A stretch of DNA of 64,000 nucleotides from Gavia stellata. Its lineage: Eukaryota; Chordata; Aves; Gaviiformes; Gaviidae. The notes under the pieces are model-generated. The model was not told where the DNA came from and ran no database searches. It was given only the letters and a program-made list of their open reading frames with translations. The DNA is taken from positions 248,001 to 312,000 of the forward strand of contig NC_082637.1 in the NCBI RefSeq assembly GCF_030936135.1. Reading direction: 5' to 3'. Positions 42,901-55,288 of the stretch are shown piece after piece. Both the position numbers and the translations under genes were made by a program. Positions within the stretch are counted from its first letter, which is position 1. Each line of letters begins with the position of its first letter.

Positions 42901-45900
42901 TCCTGCTCGTCTGGGATGAATCAAAGGTGCTGAGCTCTTTCAGCTCAACAGCGCGGTCCCCGGTGAAACAGACGGACTGTGTGAATTGCCTGCACGCAGC
43001 ACGAGGCCAGTGCGATGGCAGGGCCTGGTGTAAGCGCAGGATCCGCTCCGTGTGCGTAAGGTTGATGTTTGTTCCTGCAGTAGATGTGTGAGGGGATTGT
43101 TGGCACTCACTCACAGCTATAGCCTGGCATCAAAAAGACTAGAGAAATGCACCATGTCTTCAGATTCCCTCCAGGCAGAATATCCATCTGCAAGAGAAAG
43201 GGATGTGCCTGGAGAAACACGGGTATATGTTAGCTCTGTGCATGACCAGTGTCATAAATAGGGGTAGAAGGAGCAAGGGCAGATTATCCGCTCTGCTCGT
43301 CCGTATTCATCAGTTGCAATATACCATTTGTTCTGGGCTGAGGGTGCTCAGCATAGTGACAAGAAAGAGGAAAACATATCCTGAGGGCAAGTTTAATTAC
43401 AGAAAGATTAATTATGCAAAAAAATGAAGTACAAGATTTTAAGTAGTTGATTGGATTGTAGGCCTAAATCTCTAAACACCAGCATTTTAATTAGCAGCTG
43501 AGTAGTAAAATATCATTAGGCTTTGTCTTCCTTTCGGAGGCATACCCCGAGCCAGCTACTGAGCAGCATTTCCCCACGGCCTCACCGCACTCTGTGAGGC
43601 CCCAGCTTTAAACCCCAGGGAGGGCTAGTTTCAAAGGCTTCAGGACACTTACATGCCCAGCTCTCAACTGAAAGTCAGTGGAGCTGGGTGTGCCTCTGTG
43701 ATTTGGAAAGTCTCCCATTCGTAGTGCTTCTTCCAGTTCTGAGGCGGTGTTCGGGTCTCCGCAGTCACCCTTGGCTGACCTCCCATGTGCACGCTGCCAC
43801 CTCATAGCACCCAAGACCGTGCAATGGTTATCTGCCCCATCTCCAGCAGGATCTCGACTTCGGCATACGCTAAGTGGTCTTCGGGGACAAATTTCGGTCA
43901 TAACAGTAGAAGACTTGCCTCCAAGGTACGACAGGAGCTCCAAGCCAGCAAAGAAGATATTAAGCATATACTTAGCTTTGCTGATTTGTGGCGGTTGCAA
44001 GTAAATTTTGCAGGATATGCTTTTCTGCATTTGTGTCTACCTATATAGCATTCCTTGGTTGAAGGTCTGCTTTCTCTTCTTCAGCCCTATGAAAACATAT
44101 GTTATATCAGGAAGAAAAGGAAATTATTACGTGCATGCTAGATGGCCCTGAAAAAAAAAAATTCAACTCTGTGATACAACATTATGGCAGCAAAATGCTC
44201 TCAAACCTGTGATAATGCATTAAGTATTTTGAAAAATTAAAGTAATTTCAGGTAGCATAGTATGGGATAGAAACCCTGACTATTACCAGTATCAATCCCT
44301 AGCAGACATTGTAAATGAAGGCATGAAATTCAGGACTAAGCAGGGCCCCCTTTTCAGTGCAAAATCTAAAGCTCCATGCTATCTGGGCCAGATTTGTAAG
44401 AGAAAACAGTCCCTTAATGAACCTAATCCTATTAACAGAATTGTCAACTTAGGTTTGTCATCAGAAGGATGTTTTTAGCCATGAGACATTTGATCTATGG
44501 GCAACTTTTTCATCTTCAAAGTATTCAGTGCATCACCTCCATACAAAACATTTTAAAAAAATTATATAACTACATAAATAAATATTTTAATTAAAAAAAA
44601 CCCCACACCAAACTCTTTTATTCACTTACTGCCTTTTTCCTGAACCGGCATCCAGTAATCAATTAACTTCTGCAAGGTCTAACCACAGGGGCTTGAGGTG
44701 ATGGTGCCTGTGATGCAAGAGAGGAACATCTGACCACAGGCCCGTCCAACCTGTCCAAAGACCTCATCTGCAGCACAGCAGCCTCTCCCCATGGGCCCCC
44801 CACCCCTTTCACGTCACTGATCTGCACACGTATCCACCACGTCACCTCAAATGCCGCTACTCTCTGTCTGAGGATCGTCACATCGGTGCCCTTCTTCTGT
44901 CCAAGTGTTGGGGTGTGTTGCGATATATGCATTTCTAGCGCCTCAGGAAGGGACTATGTCATCTGCTCCAAGCAGGTGTGTCCCTTCCCCAAGTCAAAGC
45001 ACTTTTGTGGGCACTGCTCTACAGGATTCTCGGTTACTGAACAGCAGGATGGTTTTCGTTCACTGATATTTAGAGGGAAAGAGCATTCAGATGCGATCAG
45101 GTGTCTTTTCAATAACACGCGTTGCTGACGACACTAAAAAGGAAAGCTTCTCACCATGAAAGGGACATGTGGTCATCTAATCTCAAACAGCTCTTGCTCT
45201 ATCGTGCTGCAATGGGAATATTGTTAAGACTTGATTTAATGAGTGCCACCATTCCAGTATTAAAGGGTTTTTTACTTGTATGCAGCTGTAACACAAGCTC
45301 TAGCTGTGCCGCAGGGGATGCATCTCCACCAGGCAGAAAGAGAAACTTGTCTCAGGAGGAGCCCTTCGGTGCGTACAGCCTTTAGATAAGTATCTGAAAA
45401 CAAGTATTTGCTAAGCTTGAAGAATACTTTTGCTGATCTAAATGTTTTCTTAATAAGCCAGAGTGAAACAGCTTGGATCCCCTGTGGAAAAACGGCGTCA
45501 CAGCGTGGCTGCCAGGAGGCAGCGGGATCAGGATTGCTCCCTGGGAAGGTCCAGGCCGGGGCGAGGGGCGACCCCCGCGCACGAGTGCCCTGAGCCCCGG
45601 GCGCAGTCCCGTGGGCTCGGAACGCAGTGGGCAGGGCTGGGCCTGGCGGCAGCGTCCAGCAACAGCCCGGTGATCCTCAGGGAAGGCAAAGCATGGTCTG
45701 TCCTGGGAAACCGGTCAACGCGCCGGGCTCCGCAGGGGACTGCCGTGGCATGGGCACAGCTGTGGTGCAGCTTAGGGCAGGATTGGGGCCCGACCTGAAC
45801 TCAGGTGGGGTTCCTGGCCCCAGGGATAAGGGGGGGTTCTCACTGAAGCCACTTTGGGCAATGACATGGCGGTGCTTACGAGGCCCTGACAGCTGGGGTG

Positions 45901-48900
45901 TCAAGCAGCCTCAGCACACCTTCCCTGTGCTCCAGGCTGTGATCCCTGCGTAGGGTGGCCCAGGAGGGTGTTTGCGGGGGGGAGAAGGCTGGTGGTTCCC
46001 ACCTGTGGCTCCTCGTACCTGCTTGTGAGGCGCCTGCAGCCCTTGGATGGCGTAGGGCAGTCTGGGGCTGCTGTGTTGCTTTCTGAAAATCCCACTTGCA
46101 GGTCAAGGCACGATGAACTCTGGTTTTGTATGCAACTGTGCATTATAGGGGATGAATCACAGGATCAGGTCTGGATTCACCTACCTAAGGATCTCTGCGC
46201 ATAGGCATAGGTAAATTTTATGACAGGGTAAGTTAGACATAAGGAAAGCAGTTCATCGCACGGTGATGCTGGAAAAGAGTTTGGCTCCCCTGTGGATTAG
46301 TCTGTGAGCTTTGATCCCTTTTGTTTACAGTCAGGCTTCATAGAAACAGATGTTTAGACTGTTTTCTGCTTACACCTGTGTATCACGTATGTATAAAGAA
46401 CTCTGTATCATATTGCACCTGTAACAAAATGGATCTGAGTCTTGACTACGTCAGATGCATAACCAGGGTCAAAGAATATTACCAGGTACTAGGACTCTAT
46501 CACCTGTGCTGGTGAATTGTCAGAATAGTGTCTGACCCAGTTTTGGCCCGGGCGCTCTCCCAAGCAGTTCCCAGGGCCAGTTTGGGAGTTAGGACAGGCA
46601 TTCCCAACAGGCAGTCAGATGGGACCACCCTGTTTGGTAGGGTGAGAGAGTTCAATAGCATCGCAGTGCGTTGTTCCAGGCCAGCTGGCCTTGGGGCAAG
46701 AGACCAGTGCCAGGCATATTTAATTTACTAGAATAGATGTTGCTTCTGTGTTCTCAGAGATGCTAAAAGGGTGGCTGAACACTTGTAGAGACCTGGAGAC
46801 TATGGAGATTAAAGTCATCAGGAGAGAGGCCATCCAGTCCAGTGCAGGTCTGCCAGAGTCCAGAGGGGCTTTCCGTACGGGTTTGTTAGAGCCCATGGCC
46901 ATAGCAGTCCTGTCCATGAGGTCTGCCTATTGCGGGTGCTCTCTGCAGTCCAAGCTGAGTGTATTCCGACGCAGGGTAGTGCTTCTATCACTGTCAGGGC
47001 TGTGTCTGGCCTTGGGCAAGTAACAGTCCCTGCACGTGTGCATGCTAGGACAGCAGGGACCCGCACACCTTGCTCACACTCTGATTGCAAGCTGCTGCCT
47101 GAAACTAACAGACACGATGCAGTTCCAGCACCACATTTCTGACCCTGACCTTCAGAAGTGAGTGCTTGGAGCTGCAGGCTCACTCTGTAGTTGGACACTT
47201 GCAGCATCAGCCTGACTTTAAGAACATTCTGTGGGAAAATCTTCCGGTCTCTCTTTGTGAGAAAACAAGCTTCACCTTATTTCCACCAGACTTAAAAAAA
47301 CCTCCAAACTCAACAGGTAAAATCAGAAACTTAATGCTACATTTCCATTTCAAATCAAAGTAACAGAACCAGATCTGTCAAATTTTAGAAGAAAAAGAAG
47401 AGACCATACACATCTTACGTGCGTCTTGGCTTGTTGTTGAGCGGCCCTACCCTGTTGAAGCTCCTACTAGGTCTAGTCAAGAACAGGCTAAATGCCAAGT
47501 GGGTAGAGGCAGGTGACTTGGGCAGAATTGTACTCCTTTAGACTACATTTGAATATGTTCTTCTTTGGTCAGAGAACACTTTGAACCCCGAAATTTTGTT
47601 GTGCATCACTTCTCAGACTTCAGTAGGACAGGGGGCTTTGGTGCAAGAACATGCCAAACAATTGTTCACATCGCCATGGTGGCCTTTGTGTGCGCTGTAT
47701 GGGCATCTCTCCACATACTATACAGTAGTATGCAGCGATGATGTCTTAAATTATAAACAGTTCTAAAGAAAAGAACATGTGTGATTGACTGCTTAGGGGG
47801 ACTTTTCCAGTCACTAACCTAGTATCTTTCTTTATCATCCTCTACTGCTACTTGGGAGAATTTCAAAAGGGCTAACTCCTCCGATAGCCAGCACTTGCTG
47901 ATTAAAAGCTTAACATATTTCTTCCTGCTACACGATCAATAAAGAATATTTCTGCCAATTGGGATAGTGTTTCCAGCTCCCACAGATCTGAGAGCAGCAA
48001 CCCATATCCAAAGGGGTCAAGAGACGTCCTCACCCATTTTAGCCACATAATAGTAATGATCGTGCTACACCTTTCCATATTTTCCTGAGATATGGGGAGA
48101 AATCATGTTACCGTGAAGTACAGTTATTGCAAACATAAAGCTGCGCAAATACATGTATCAGTAAATAGTGGCTATGCAGTCAAGCATCCCAGTCGGCCTG
48201 TCCTTGCTAAGGCCTGAAACTACGCAGACATTGCTCATATACGTCCTTCCATTCATTCTTGCATTCATTCATTCGTGCAAACCCAAGACCCCTCTCACTC
48301 TCAAAAACACCTCCTGCTGACAGCATTGCTGCTTATTCATATCAGGCCTTTGCTGCTGTCATGCTTCATTTTGGAGATGTAATGAGGCATTAATGCTTAT
48401 CTTTGATGTGTGAACTGTGTCAAAATATCCCGTTCTTCTGAGCTCTGGATACATCAGAATCCACCACAAAATGTGAACAAAATCGCCATTGTTTGAAAAA
48501 TGGACATAGCCCCACTGACAGAGCGTTTCAGTGGGCAGGCAGGAAGCAAGTGTGTGTAGCACTTACTGCATCTCGGCCCTCTTAATTGCTTAACCAGTTC
48601 CTTCTCCTGTCTCCTTTTGCTTTCTCAGACTCACACCAACCTCCATCCTCTTTTGTTGTCTAAGTCCTCCTATTACCCCACTTACCAGCACTGCAACTCT
48701 GCTCTGATTACGTGCCAGGCAGCCCCTGCTCTTCATCACAACTCAGAGATGCCAACCGAAGAGCTAGATGTAGTTTAGATATGGTTTGGGGAAGATGGAG
48801 ACCTTTTTTCCAGTAATTCTTTCCTAAGTTTAATGCATCTTTCTTTCGGAAGGCTTCAGTTCAGTGCTGATATCTAAAAATACCCACCACCAAGTGAATA

Positions 48901-49585
48901 GGGGAATGGTAGCCACACAGTTTTTCTAAAGCTATTGCTTCATCAACCAAATCGCCCGACAGATGACAGCCTAGGCAGTGTATTCCAGCGTGTCTTTGGT
49001 GGATGCAAATAACTTGTGGTGGATTTCCTGCAGTATCAGCATGTTACCACAGTTAACACATATGGCAAAGATTTCTAAAATGGCAAGTGACACTGAGGGC
49101 TTCAGTTTTGACACTACTGAAACCCTTCAAAGAAATACAGTTGACATCATTGTCTGAAAAATCTTAGCACTTGTATGGGGGCTGGTTGAGCCCCTGAATT
49201 CACAAGTTGCGACTAAAAACTTTGACTGAAAAATCTGTGCCTATGTTTCGGTTCTCCCTGAAACAAACAAACAAGCAAGCAAACAGACTCATTGGTAGAT
49301 CCTGGGATAGCAGAAATACTCTCATGTGCTGTTTTTATTTTCTGCTTTTTGTATCAGAGTGAATTGGATGAGACTCAAATACAGATGGCTGGAGATGATG
49401 TGGGTTTGCCAGAAGACCTTCAGAAGATGGTGGCAGAAGATCAGGTAGAGGAAGAGGACAAGGACTCTATCCTGGGACAGCTGCAGAACATCCAGAATAT
49501 GGACATGGATGCCATCAAAGAAAAGGCACAAGCCACCTTCACCGAAATGAAACAGGCTGCTGAGCAGAAGTGTTCTGTGATGTAG
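33760..49585 (+). CDS. CPLX4: CPLX4 (complexin-4), 3 coding exons, 160 aa
   Basis: Joined exons 33760-33926, 37030-37117 and 49358-49585 total 483 bases, giving 160 residues and TAG, the same length as human complexin-4. Complexins bind assembled SNARE bundles and clamp or promote vesicle fusion. Complexin-3 and -4 are the retinal ribbon-synapse forms. Visible parts: an N-terminal region rich in Gly/Glu; an accessory-to-central charged helix at about 41-85 (Arg-Glu-Glu-Tyr-Glu-Glu-Tyr, then Lys-Lys-Ala-Glu-Arg-Ala and Arg-Glu-Lys-Tyr-Arg-Leu-Pro); an acidic C-terminal half; and the terminal CAAX box Cys-Ser-Val-Met (157-160) for farnesylation, which marks complexin-3/4 as against 1/2. The start has a strong Kozak context (A at -3, G at +4). 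Phases 2 and 0 close perfectly. Confidence 0.96.
33927..37029 (+). other. CPLX4: CPLX4 intron 1
   Basis: A 3.1-kb intron. An old CR1-like 3' end occupies about 36150-36600. A short perfect-arm hairpin lies at 34319-34356. The remainder is unique; open frames of 60-130 codons near 35100-35660 lack recognisable domains. Confidence 0.75.
36150..36600 (+). mobile_element. Ancient CR1/L3-like 3' end
   Basis: Strongly diverged but ordered matches to the amniote CR1/L3 3' region: GAATTCATTGCCATAGGATG (36312-36331), the AAAAGACCAGGAAAATTCAT segment near 36356, and the terminal phrase TTCTGTTCTGACCCAGAAAG (36567-36586). Much older than the intron 10 copies. Edges are approximate. Confidence 0.6.
37030..37117 (+). 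CDS. CPLX4: CPLX4 exon 2 (SNARE-binding helix)
   Basis: Encodes the completed residue 56 to residue 85, the basic central helix that contacts the SNARE complex. Acceptor TTTCCAG, donor GTAAGT, phase 2 to 0. Confidence 0.95.
40376..40442 (+). repeat. A-rich low-complexity tract
   Basis: About 67 bases of A runs broken by C (AAACAAACAAAC-type units). I see no retroposed gene body or target duplication that would make it a poly(A) tail of a retrocopy. Confidence 0.8.
45490..45745. other. Intronic CpG-rich patch
   Basis: About 250 bases with high GC and many CpG dinucleotides, isolated in the AT-rich CPLX4 intron 2. It could be an orphan CpG island (enhancer or non-coding RNA promoter). No open frame with family similarity. 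Confidence 0.45.
49358..49585 (+). CDS. CPLX4: CPLX4 exon 3 (C-terminal half, CAAX)
   Basis: Encodes residues 86-160: acidic Asp/Glu-rich region, a predicted amphipathic C-terminal helix and the farnesylation box Cys-Ser-Val-Met before TAG. Acceptor TATCAG. Confidence 0.96.
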   Translation, partial: SELDETQIQMAGDDVGLPEDLQKMVAEDQVEEEDKDSILGQLQNIQNMDMDAIKEKAQATFTEMKQAAEQKCSVM

Positions 49586-50030
49586 AAGAGACACCGCTAT
49601 CCCAAGGGTTGTCAATTCAGTCTTGTCTCACAGGGGCTGCAGAGTGAGGGCAGACAGAGGAATGCACTTAGCTCTATAGCATTAAATGTAAATATAGAAA
49701 AGCAAGAGAGAGAGAGACTTTAAAACTCCAAGGGGGGGGGGTGTCAAAATTTACATGCTGTGACTGCTTAGTGCAAAGTTAGAACTGATCCTCATTTTTT
49801 AACATAACATTTTTCCCCATGGAAAAAAATGGCTTTAAAAAACCTAATATTGGGGAAAAAATGTGCCTTTTTCCATTTTTTCAAAGTGATCAAAATGCTA
49901 TTAAATGTGTATTTTTTAGCAAAATTGTGCTTCTGATGCATAACATATAGGTAACCACTCATTTAATACTGCTTTCAGAAATAAACACATATATTTCTAA
50001 TAAAAACATGTCTGTTTCAAACATTTTGAA
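49586..50030 (+). other. CPLX4: CPLX4 3' UTR (extent inferred)
   Basis: AT-rich sequence with AATAAA at 49980-49985 and 49999-50004, giving a 3' UTR of about 0.4 kb. A G9 run lies at 49733-49741. Confidence 0.55.
49980..50004 (+). terminator. CPLX4: CPLX4 polyadenylation signals (pair)
   Basis: Two AATAAA hexamers 19 bases apart, about 400 bases after the stop; T-rich sequence follows at 50030-50060. Confidence 0.5.
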
Positions 50031-51096
50031 ACAAACTCAGTATTAAATGTTGACATTTTCTGCAAAAACTTAAAAAAAAAATGCTTTGACTGTCTCTGTA
50101 CTAAATATAGCAAAAGGCAAAAAGTGAAGCACATAACTCTACAGCTCGGGACAAAAATGACATCGTATCTAGAACTGAGTGAGGACTTGTAGGAAACCGA
50201 GGCTTGGTAGCTATCAGCGAACCCTGGTCAGTGAGCAACGCAGACTGCTCCAGGCTGCTTTAATTTCGCAGCCTCTCGGTCTTCAAATGCAGTTCAAATG
50301 TCAAGTGACAGCAGTGGCCCTCTGCTTGGCTGCTACATGTGCCAAATTCCGGGGCTTGGGGTACCAGCAAATAACTTGTATAGGCTAAAATGAGCTCATC
50401 CCATTTATTCCAGGAGTTAGCTCCATACAAGGCTAAACCTTGTATCTGGCCCCCCGGAAGATTATGCTGGGGTAGGGCACCTAAACCCTGAGAAAAAGTA
50501 TGGCTTTCACTACTACTACATCTGACTGAGTCTGTGGGACACACAGGGTCCGGTTCAATGGTTTTAGATTTGGGACCAAGCAAGATTTTCTTTGCTGTTG
50601 TTCAGAGTTTTTTCTGGGGAAAACCTAAGTAGGTGCTGGTCTGATTGCCTCCCACTCCCCAACAAGCGGAGCTGATGCTGGCTAACCGTTGGAGGAGCGC
50701 GGCCCCATGCAGAGCAGCTGGCTGGTTGAGGGATGGCTGCTCGCTGCAGCCCGCAGTGCTGCCAGGGCCGCCAGCCGGGGAGCCCCAAGCAGCCTGGGCA
50801 GGCCACGACGGGGCCAGCACAGGTCGTCACCGCCAGCCCTGGGTGGAGCAGGGTCCTGTGGTTAAGGCAGATGGGAGCATCCCTCTGTCTCTGCACTTGC
50901 ATAGCCATAGTAGTTATCATGCATGATAACCCCCACGAAAGCTCGACAGCTATACAGCCCTTGCATGTGGATGATATATACAATACTACTCCCGAGGAGC
51001 TTGGATATTCTATAAAATGAAGGACTTTGTGAGGTCCCCAAGAGCTAGCCTGGGAAAGAAATTTGCACCATGTAGCACCTTCCTACAGGTTTATAA

Positions 51097-51345
51097 GTCT
51101 CTCTTTCTCTCTCTCTCTCTCTCTCTGTCTCCACCCAATCGAGTAAAAATACTCATTTTAAATTAATAAATGCAATAAGTATGGTTTGTCTCTTTTCTTT
51201 CTTTCTCTCTTTTCCTTCCTTCCTTCCTTCCTGCCCCTCTCCCTCCTGCCGTCCTTCCTTTTCTCTGTCTTTTCACTCTTTTTGCTTTCCCTCCCCTCCC
51301 CTCCCCTCCCCTCCCCTCCCCTCTCACTCTTTCTTCCTCAATCCT
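51097..51345 (+). repeat. Compound polypyrimidine microsatellite
   Basis: (CT)n at about 51107-51126, TTCC tetramers at about 51212-51231 and seven or so CCCCT pentamers at about 51291-51322, all within a pyrimidine-rich tract with few purines apart from 51131-51180. Confidence 0.9.
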
Positions 51346-51989
51346 GGCCTCAGGTATTGATCTGTGGAGTGCAAAAGATACAAATACAATGCACTCCAGA
51401 GGCGAAAGTCACGCTGTACTGAGCCCCCTTTGCCTGGGTTGGGTCATGCCCTCCAGCCCCACAGAACAGTGGTGGCTCTGCCAAGCCCCAGGGAGTTACA
51501 GTGCTTTGCTGAGAGAAGCTGGGTGACCCAGTGGTCCAGCTTTCTGGAAGGTCCCACCACCAAGACGGAGCACCTGCTGTGTGTTGCAGAAAACAGCTGG
51601 GTGTCCCCAGTATTAGGTACAGGAAAAACACCTGCCTTTGTATCTGGCAAGGTAAACCGCGTCTCGTAAACACCTTTATTGCCCCCATTGGTCGTTCCCT
51701 GGGCGCACTCGCCAAGAGAGGACTCGGTCATCCCGTCCGGCAGTCCCAGCTAACCCCTCTTGCTGCTGCAGACCCAGATGCAGCCAGGCTGCTGCCGCCG
51801 CCGCGCTGCGTGGCTGCGCTGGGCCTGGCTGCCGACAGCTTCAGGAGCAACTCCCGGGTGAAGTGCACTGCTGCCGTGGAGGCACCACCGCGGGCGCTTG
51901 GTGAGACTATGGTTTCACCAGGCAGCCCACCATGCCTGAGCAGGGCAGAGCATCTTCCCACACTTGCCTGGGACGGTTCCTCTCCCTGC

Positions 51990-52100
51990 AGAGGGGGACA
52001 GCAGTCACCCACAGCTACACAGTTGCAGTGCCAAGGGGCAGACAGACACACAAAATCCTAGGGAGGATTTGAACCTGTGCCACGCCTGCCGTCTTTTACC
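51990..52100 (-). mobile_element. Possible MIR-like tRNA-derived SINE remnant
   Basis: AGTCACCCACAGCTACACAG followed by GGAGGATTTGAACCTG resembles the inverted 3'-to-5' order of MIR, with an RNA polymerase III B-box-like GGTTCAAATCC on the minus strand. Too diverged to be certain. Confidence 0.3.
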
Positions 52101-55100
52101 GGTCGCTTGGGAATGGAGGACAAATTCTCCTCTTCGGCAAGGCCACCCCTGCAGTGAGGCAGAGAGGAGAGCTGGGGAGGGAGGTTCACCTCCCGCCTGC
52201 TCCAGCCGGCTGCTGGGTGACGAGACTGCCATGGAGGGTCACCCCCCCACCGCCCACTGCAGCACTGGCACAGACACTGTGACTTGGGAAAAGGCCGGAG
52301 AGAATTAGCTACTTTTAAAAAGCCCGGTATCACCGATGGGTATAATGGTGCCCTCCTCCATGGCTGCAAAAGGATGGAGAGGGCAGTGTGTAGCTTTATG
52401 TATTCATCATATATGGATCATGTTTTATTAATCTGGGCAAATACATTTATTTGTATGTCTTCTATCAATTTTCTACTAGAACCCTTTACAGCATTTCAAG
52501 CTGATCACCGTTTTCCCCTCATGCACTGGTGAGCACACAGGCAAACGCTTTCTAAAAACACTCCTCCCACAGATACGTTGAAATGTTCTTGTTTGTTACG
52601 ACATTTCTGGGTGGCAGGAGTGCAGACCCAAAGCGTATTATCGTTGTTGGCATCTTTGTGCATCTTGAGCATATGACTTTGTTTCTACCTTCGTTTTGTG
52701 TGTGGGGCTGCCTGCTGCTGAGCCAACGCGGGAAGAACTGCACATCTCCAGCGCCTCTCTAGCCCGAAGCACCTTCAGAAGGCAATCGCCTCCAGGCTTC
52801 TGGGGCATCAGTAACATCATGATACTGGCACAGGTCTGCAAAACATGCAGATGACTTCTATCACTTTGGTGCATTGAGGAGGAGAGCTCTGGGCAAAACC
52901 CTGTTCTGGGCTGTCAGCAAGAGACAGAGGTACACACTTTCTAGTTTCCCTGAATGCAGCCAGTTTGCTAATGGGAAAAGGAAGTTGAGATTCCTTCCTA
53001 CAAATAGATCAAGACATAAAACCGAACCGGTGCCTGTATTTTGCTTGCTAGGGAGTGAACTTCTCTCATGCGACTGTGTGGGGCCAGTTCAGCCGCCTTC
53101 TCCCCTCCAGCAGCTCGTTGGTGGGTGCCTCATCCTGCAGCTGCCGAGCTCCCTGTGCTGCTGCACAGAGGCTCAGCCCTGGCCCTGAGGTGCGTCCTCA
53201 GCACTGGGAAGGGACGGGTATTTGAGAAAGGGTGACTAGGAAAGAGGTGGGGAGATGTGTCAGTGTTGGTTGACAAAAGTGGATCTCTTGCTTCCTCCAC
53301 TTGCTGTTTACTTGGAGGGGAGGACAGGAGATGCATCATGACTTTCTGGCTGTCTGGCTTATTTAGGAAATCAGATGGAAAGTGGAAATACCATAAACTT
53401 GCAGGGCAACCCCATTGCTGATCACCCCAGCCCCTTTATTCCTGCTGCCCAAATGAGGAGCTGGGTGAGGCACTGGTGCAGTCTGCGAGGAGACACCAGT
53501 CTGCCCCTATGCCTCCCTGGGGCAGCGTGGGGCTGAGCTCTGCCTTGCCGGCTGCGTGCCGCACACCGTCCCGACCCTTCAGGAGCCGCTGGCTGCGGAT
53601 CCCTGCCAGTGATGCTGGAGTTACCAGCTTAGGGACAGGGAGAGGTGGCAGGTGTTGGTCTTGTCCTCTGCGGGACGGCTCGGGGTAGGGCGGTTCTTGG
53701 ATGCAAGAGATCATCTTGGAAAAGCTCTTTCAGCAATCACTATTCAAATATCAGCTGCATAGACTTGTTTCAAAACATGTTATCAAATATTTTCCCCATT
53801 GTAGTCCCAAGAAAATACGCCTTTTCTTTTTGCTCACTTCTTTCTTTCCTAAGAAACACAGAAGTTGTCAAGTTTACCTTCCTCACTTTTTCCAGAGGAT
53901 GCCTAGTCCATTCAGAGAGGGATGTCATGGCTCTTGTATTGTAACAAGTCATTTCTTTAGTGGAGAAGACCTATCTCCAGAGCGCTCATCAAGCATCAGA
54001 GCTAGCAAATGCTAACTCAGTCTCAAACACTCTGCCTAAAACCACCAAGACTTCTGATCTGATTTCTGTCTCTTGGGATCCTTCTCTCACATGTCACCAC
54101 AGAATTTAATTATCTGGAAAGACAAGTGGGCTTTTTTAGGAGGTCTTTACATAAAGTAGCTGAAATAGTTGCCAGCTCAGCTCAACTGGCCTTTGGTTTG
54201 TGACGATCAATCCATTGCCCTCTGTATTTGGATAAATCTGGTAGGTGTCTCCATACTAAATTGTCTTACCCATAAAACACCAAAGTAAACAAGCCTAAGG
54301 CTTTCGACCTTTGAATTAAAATGTGCCTGGGACATCCTGAAAATCTTACTGAAAGCATCTGGTGGTTTAAAGGAGCTAATTAAATTCGTCAGCACACATA
54401 GGATCAGCATTTTCACGGTTTAAAGGGTCAGAGAAGAAAGTACAGTCAGAATCACCAAACAAGCGATTAATGAGATTCCAAAGAAAACGTCAGGGCTGGC
54501 AGAGGCGAGTGGGGCTGGGAGGTAGCTGCGAGCTGGCGCGGGACGGGGCCCTCCCCATCCACAGTGTGGGATGCTCCCCAGCCCTGGCCACAGCCACGCT
54601 GATCTGCTGCTGGGAGGGGAGTGAGCTGCCTTAGGTACCGTTTTTAGAGCCAGAGACTTAAAAACTCTCAGTCTGGAGCAGCAGAGCTGGGCTACATCGC
54701 AGGAGGTGCTGGTTTCTGCCCTGAGCTCCCACACACAGACGGAGTTTCCCTGGGGTGCCGGGGCCAGGGCTTGCACCCACCCTGGGGCTGGCATTGGGCT
54801 GTACACGGGAATGGTGGGTCTTGGGCGCCATGGGGGCCCAGCACTGTTGCCCCAAATCCCCCCAAGACCCCCCGCGCAAGGCGGCGTGATGGCCAGGGCA
54901 CAGCTGCAAACCCGTCCTGCCCTCAGCAGGAGCCCGACCCTCTCGGTGGTGGAGGTGGCTGCCCTGCTCCTTGCCAGCACCTGCAGGGCTCAGCCCCCCA
55001 GCACCCGCTGTCCCTGTCCTCAGACACCAGCTGCAGGCCTGGGGAGGCACCCGGGTAGGAGGTGGCCACATGGGGTGCGCGTCACAGGGCAGGCAGCTCT

Positions 55101-55288
55101 CTAGATGCTTAGCCCTGGGGACAGACCATGGGAGAGCCTGGAGCAGAGCGGGCAGGCAGACAGGCACCACACCGACTCTGCTCCAACGCTTAACAAAAAG
55201 GAAAGAAGGTCTTTCTCCAAGGTCTTTCTCCAACACCTTGCACTAAAGAACCTTTCTCCTAAGGCTGCTGGAACTTTAAGAGGCAGCC

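Larger units (their letters stand above)
37118..49357 (+). other. CPLX4: CPLX4 intron 2 (12.2 kb)
   Basis: The largest intron in the window and nearly free of recognisable CR1, unlike the LMAN1 introns. It contains an A-rich tract at 40376-40442, a CpG-rich patch at about 45490-45745, a homeodomain/E-box composite at 43487-43500, and an AT-rich stretch at 41850-42760 with many short homeodomain-like motifs. A fragment near 39370-39450 may be an ancient amniote repeat (weak). Open frames up to 140 codons (39946-40368, 43608-44030) have no recognisable domain. Confidence 0.75.

Noticed and set aside
52040-52085. tRNA-like B box (GGATTTGAACC)
   Set aside because: No matching A box, acceptor stem or cloverleaf could be built; better explained as a SINE relic or chance.
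54420-55236. 186- and 192-codon minus-strand frames between CPLX4 and RAX
   Set aside because: Overlapping frames on both strands in a GC-rich segment, no family resemblance, ends without splice logic.
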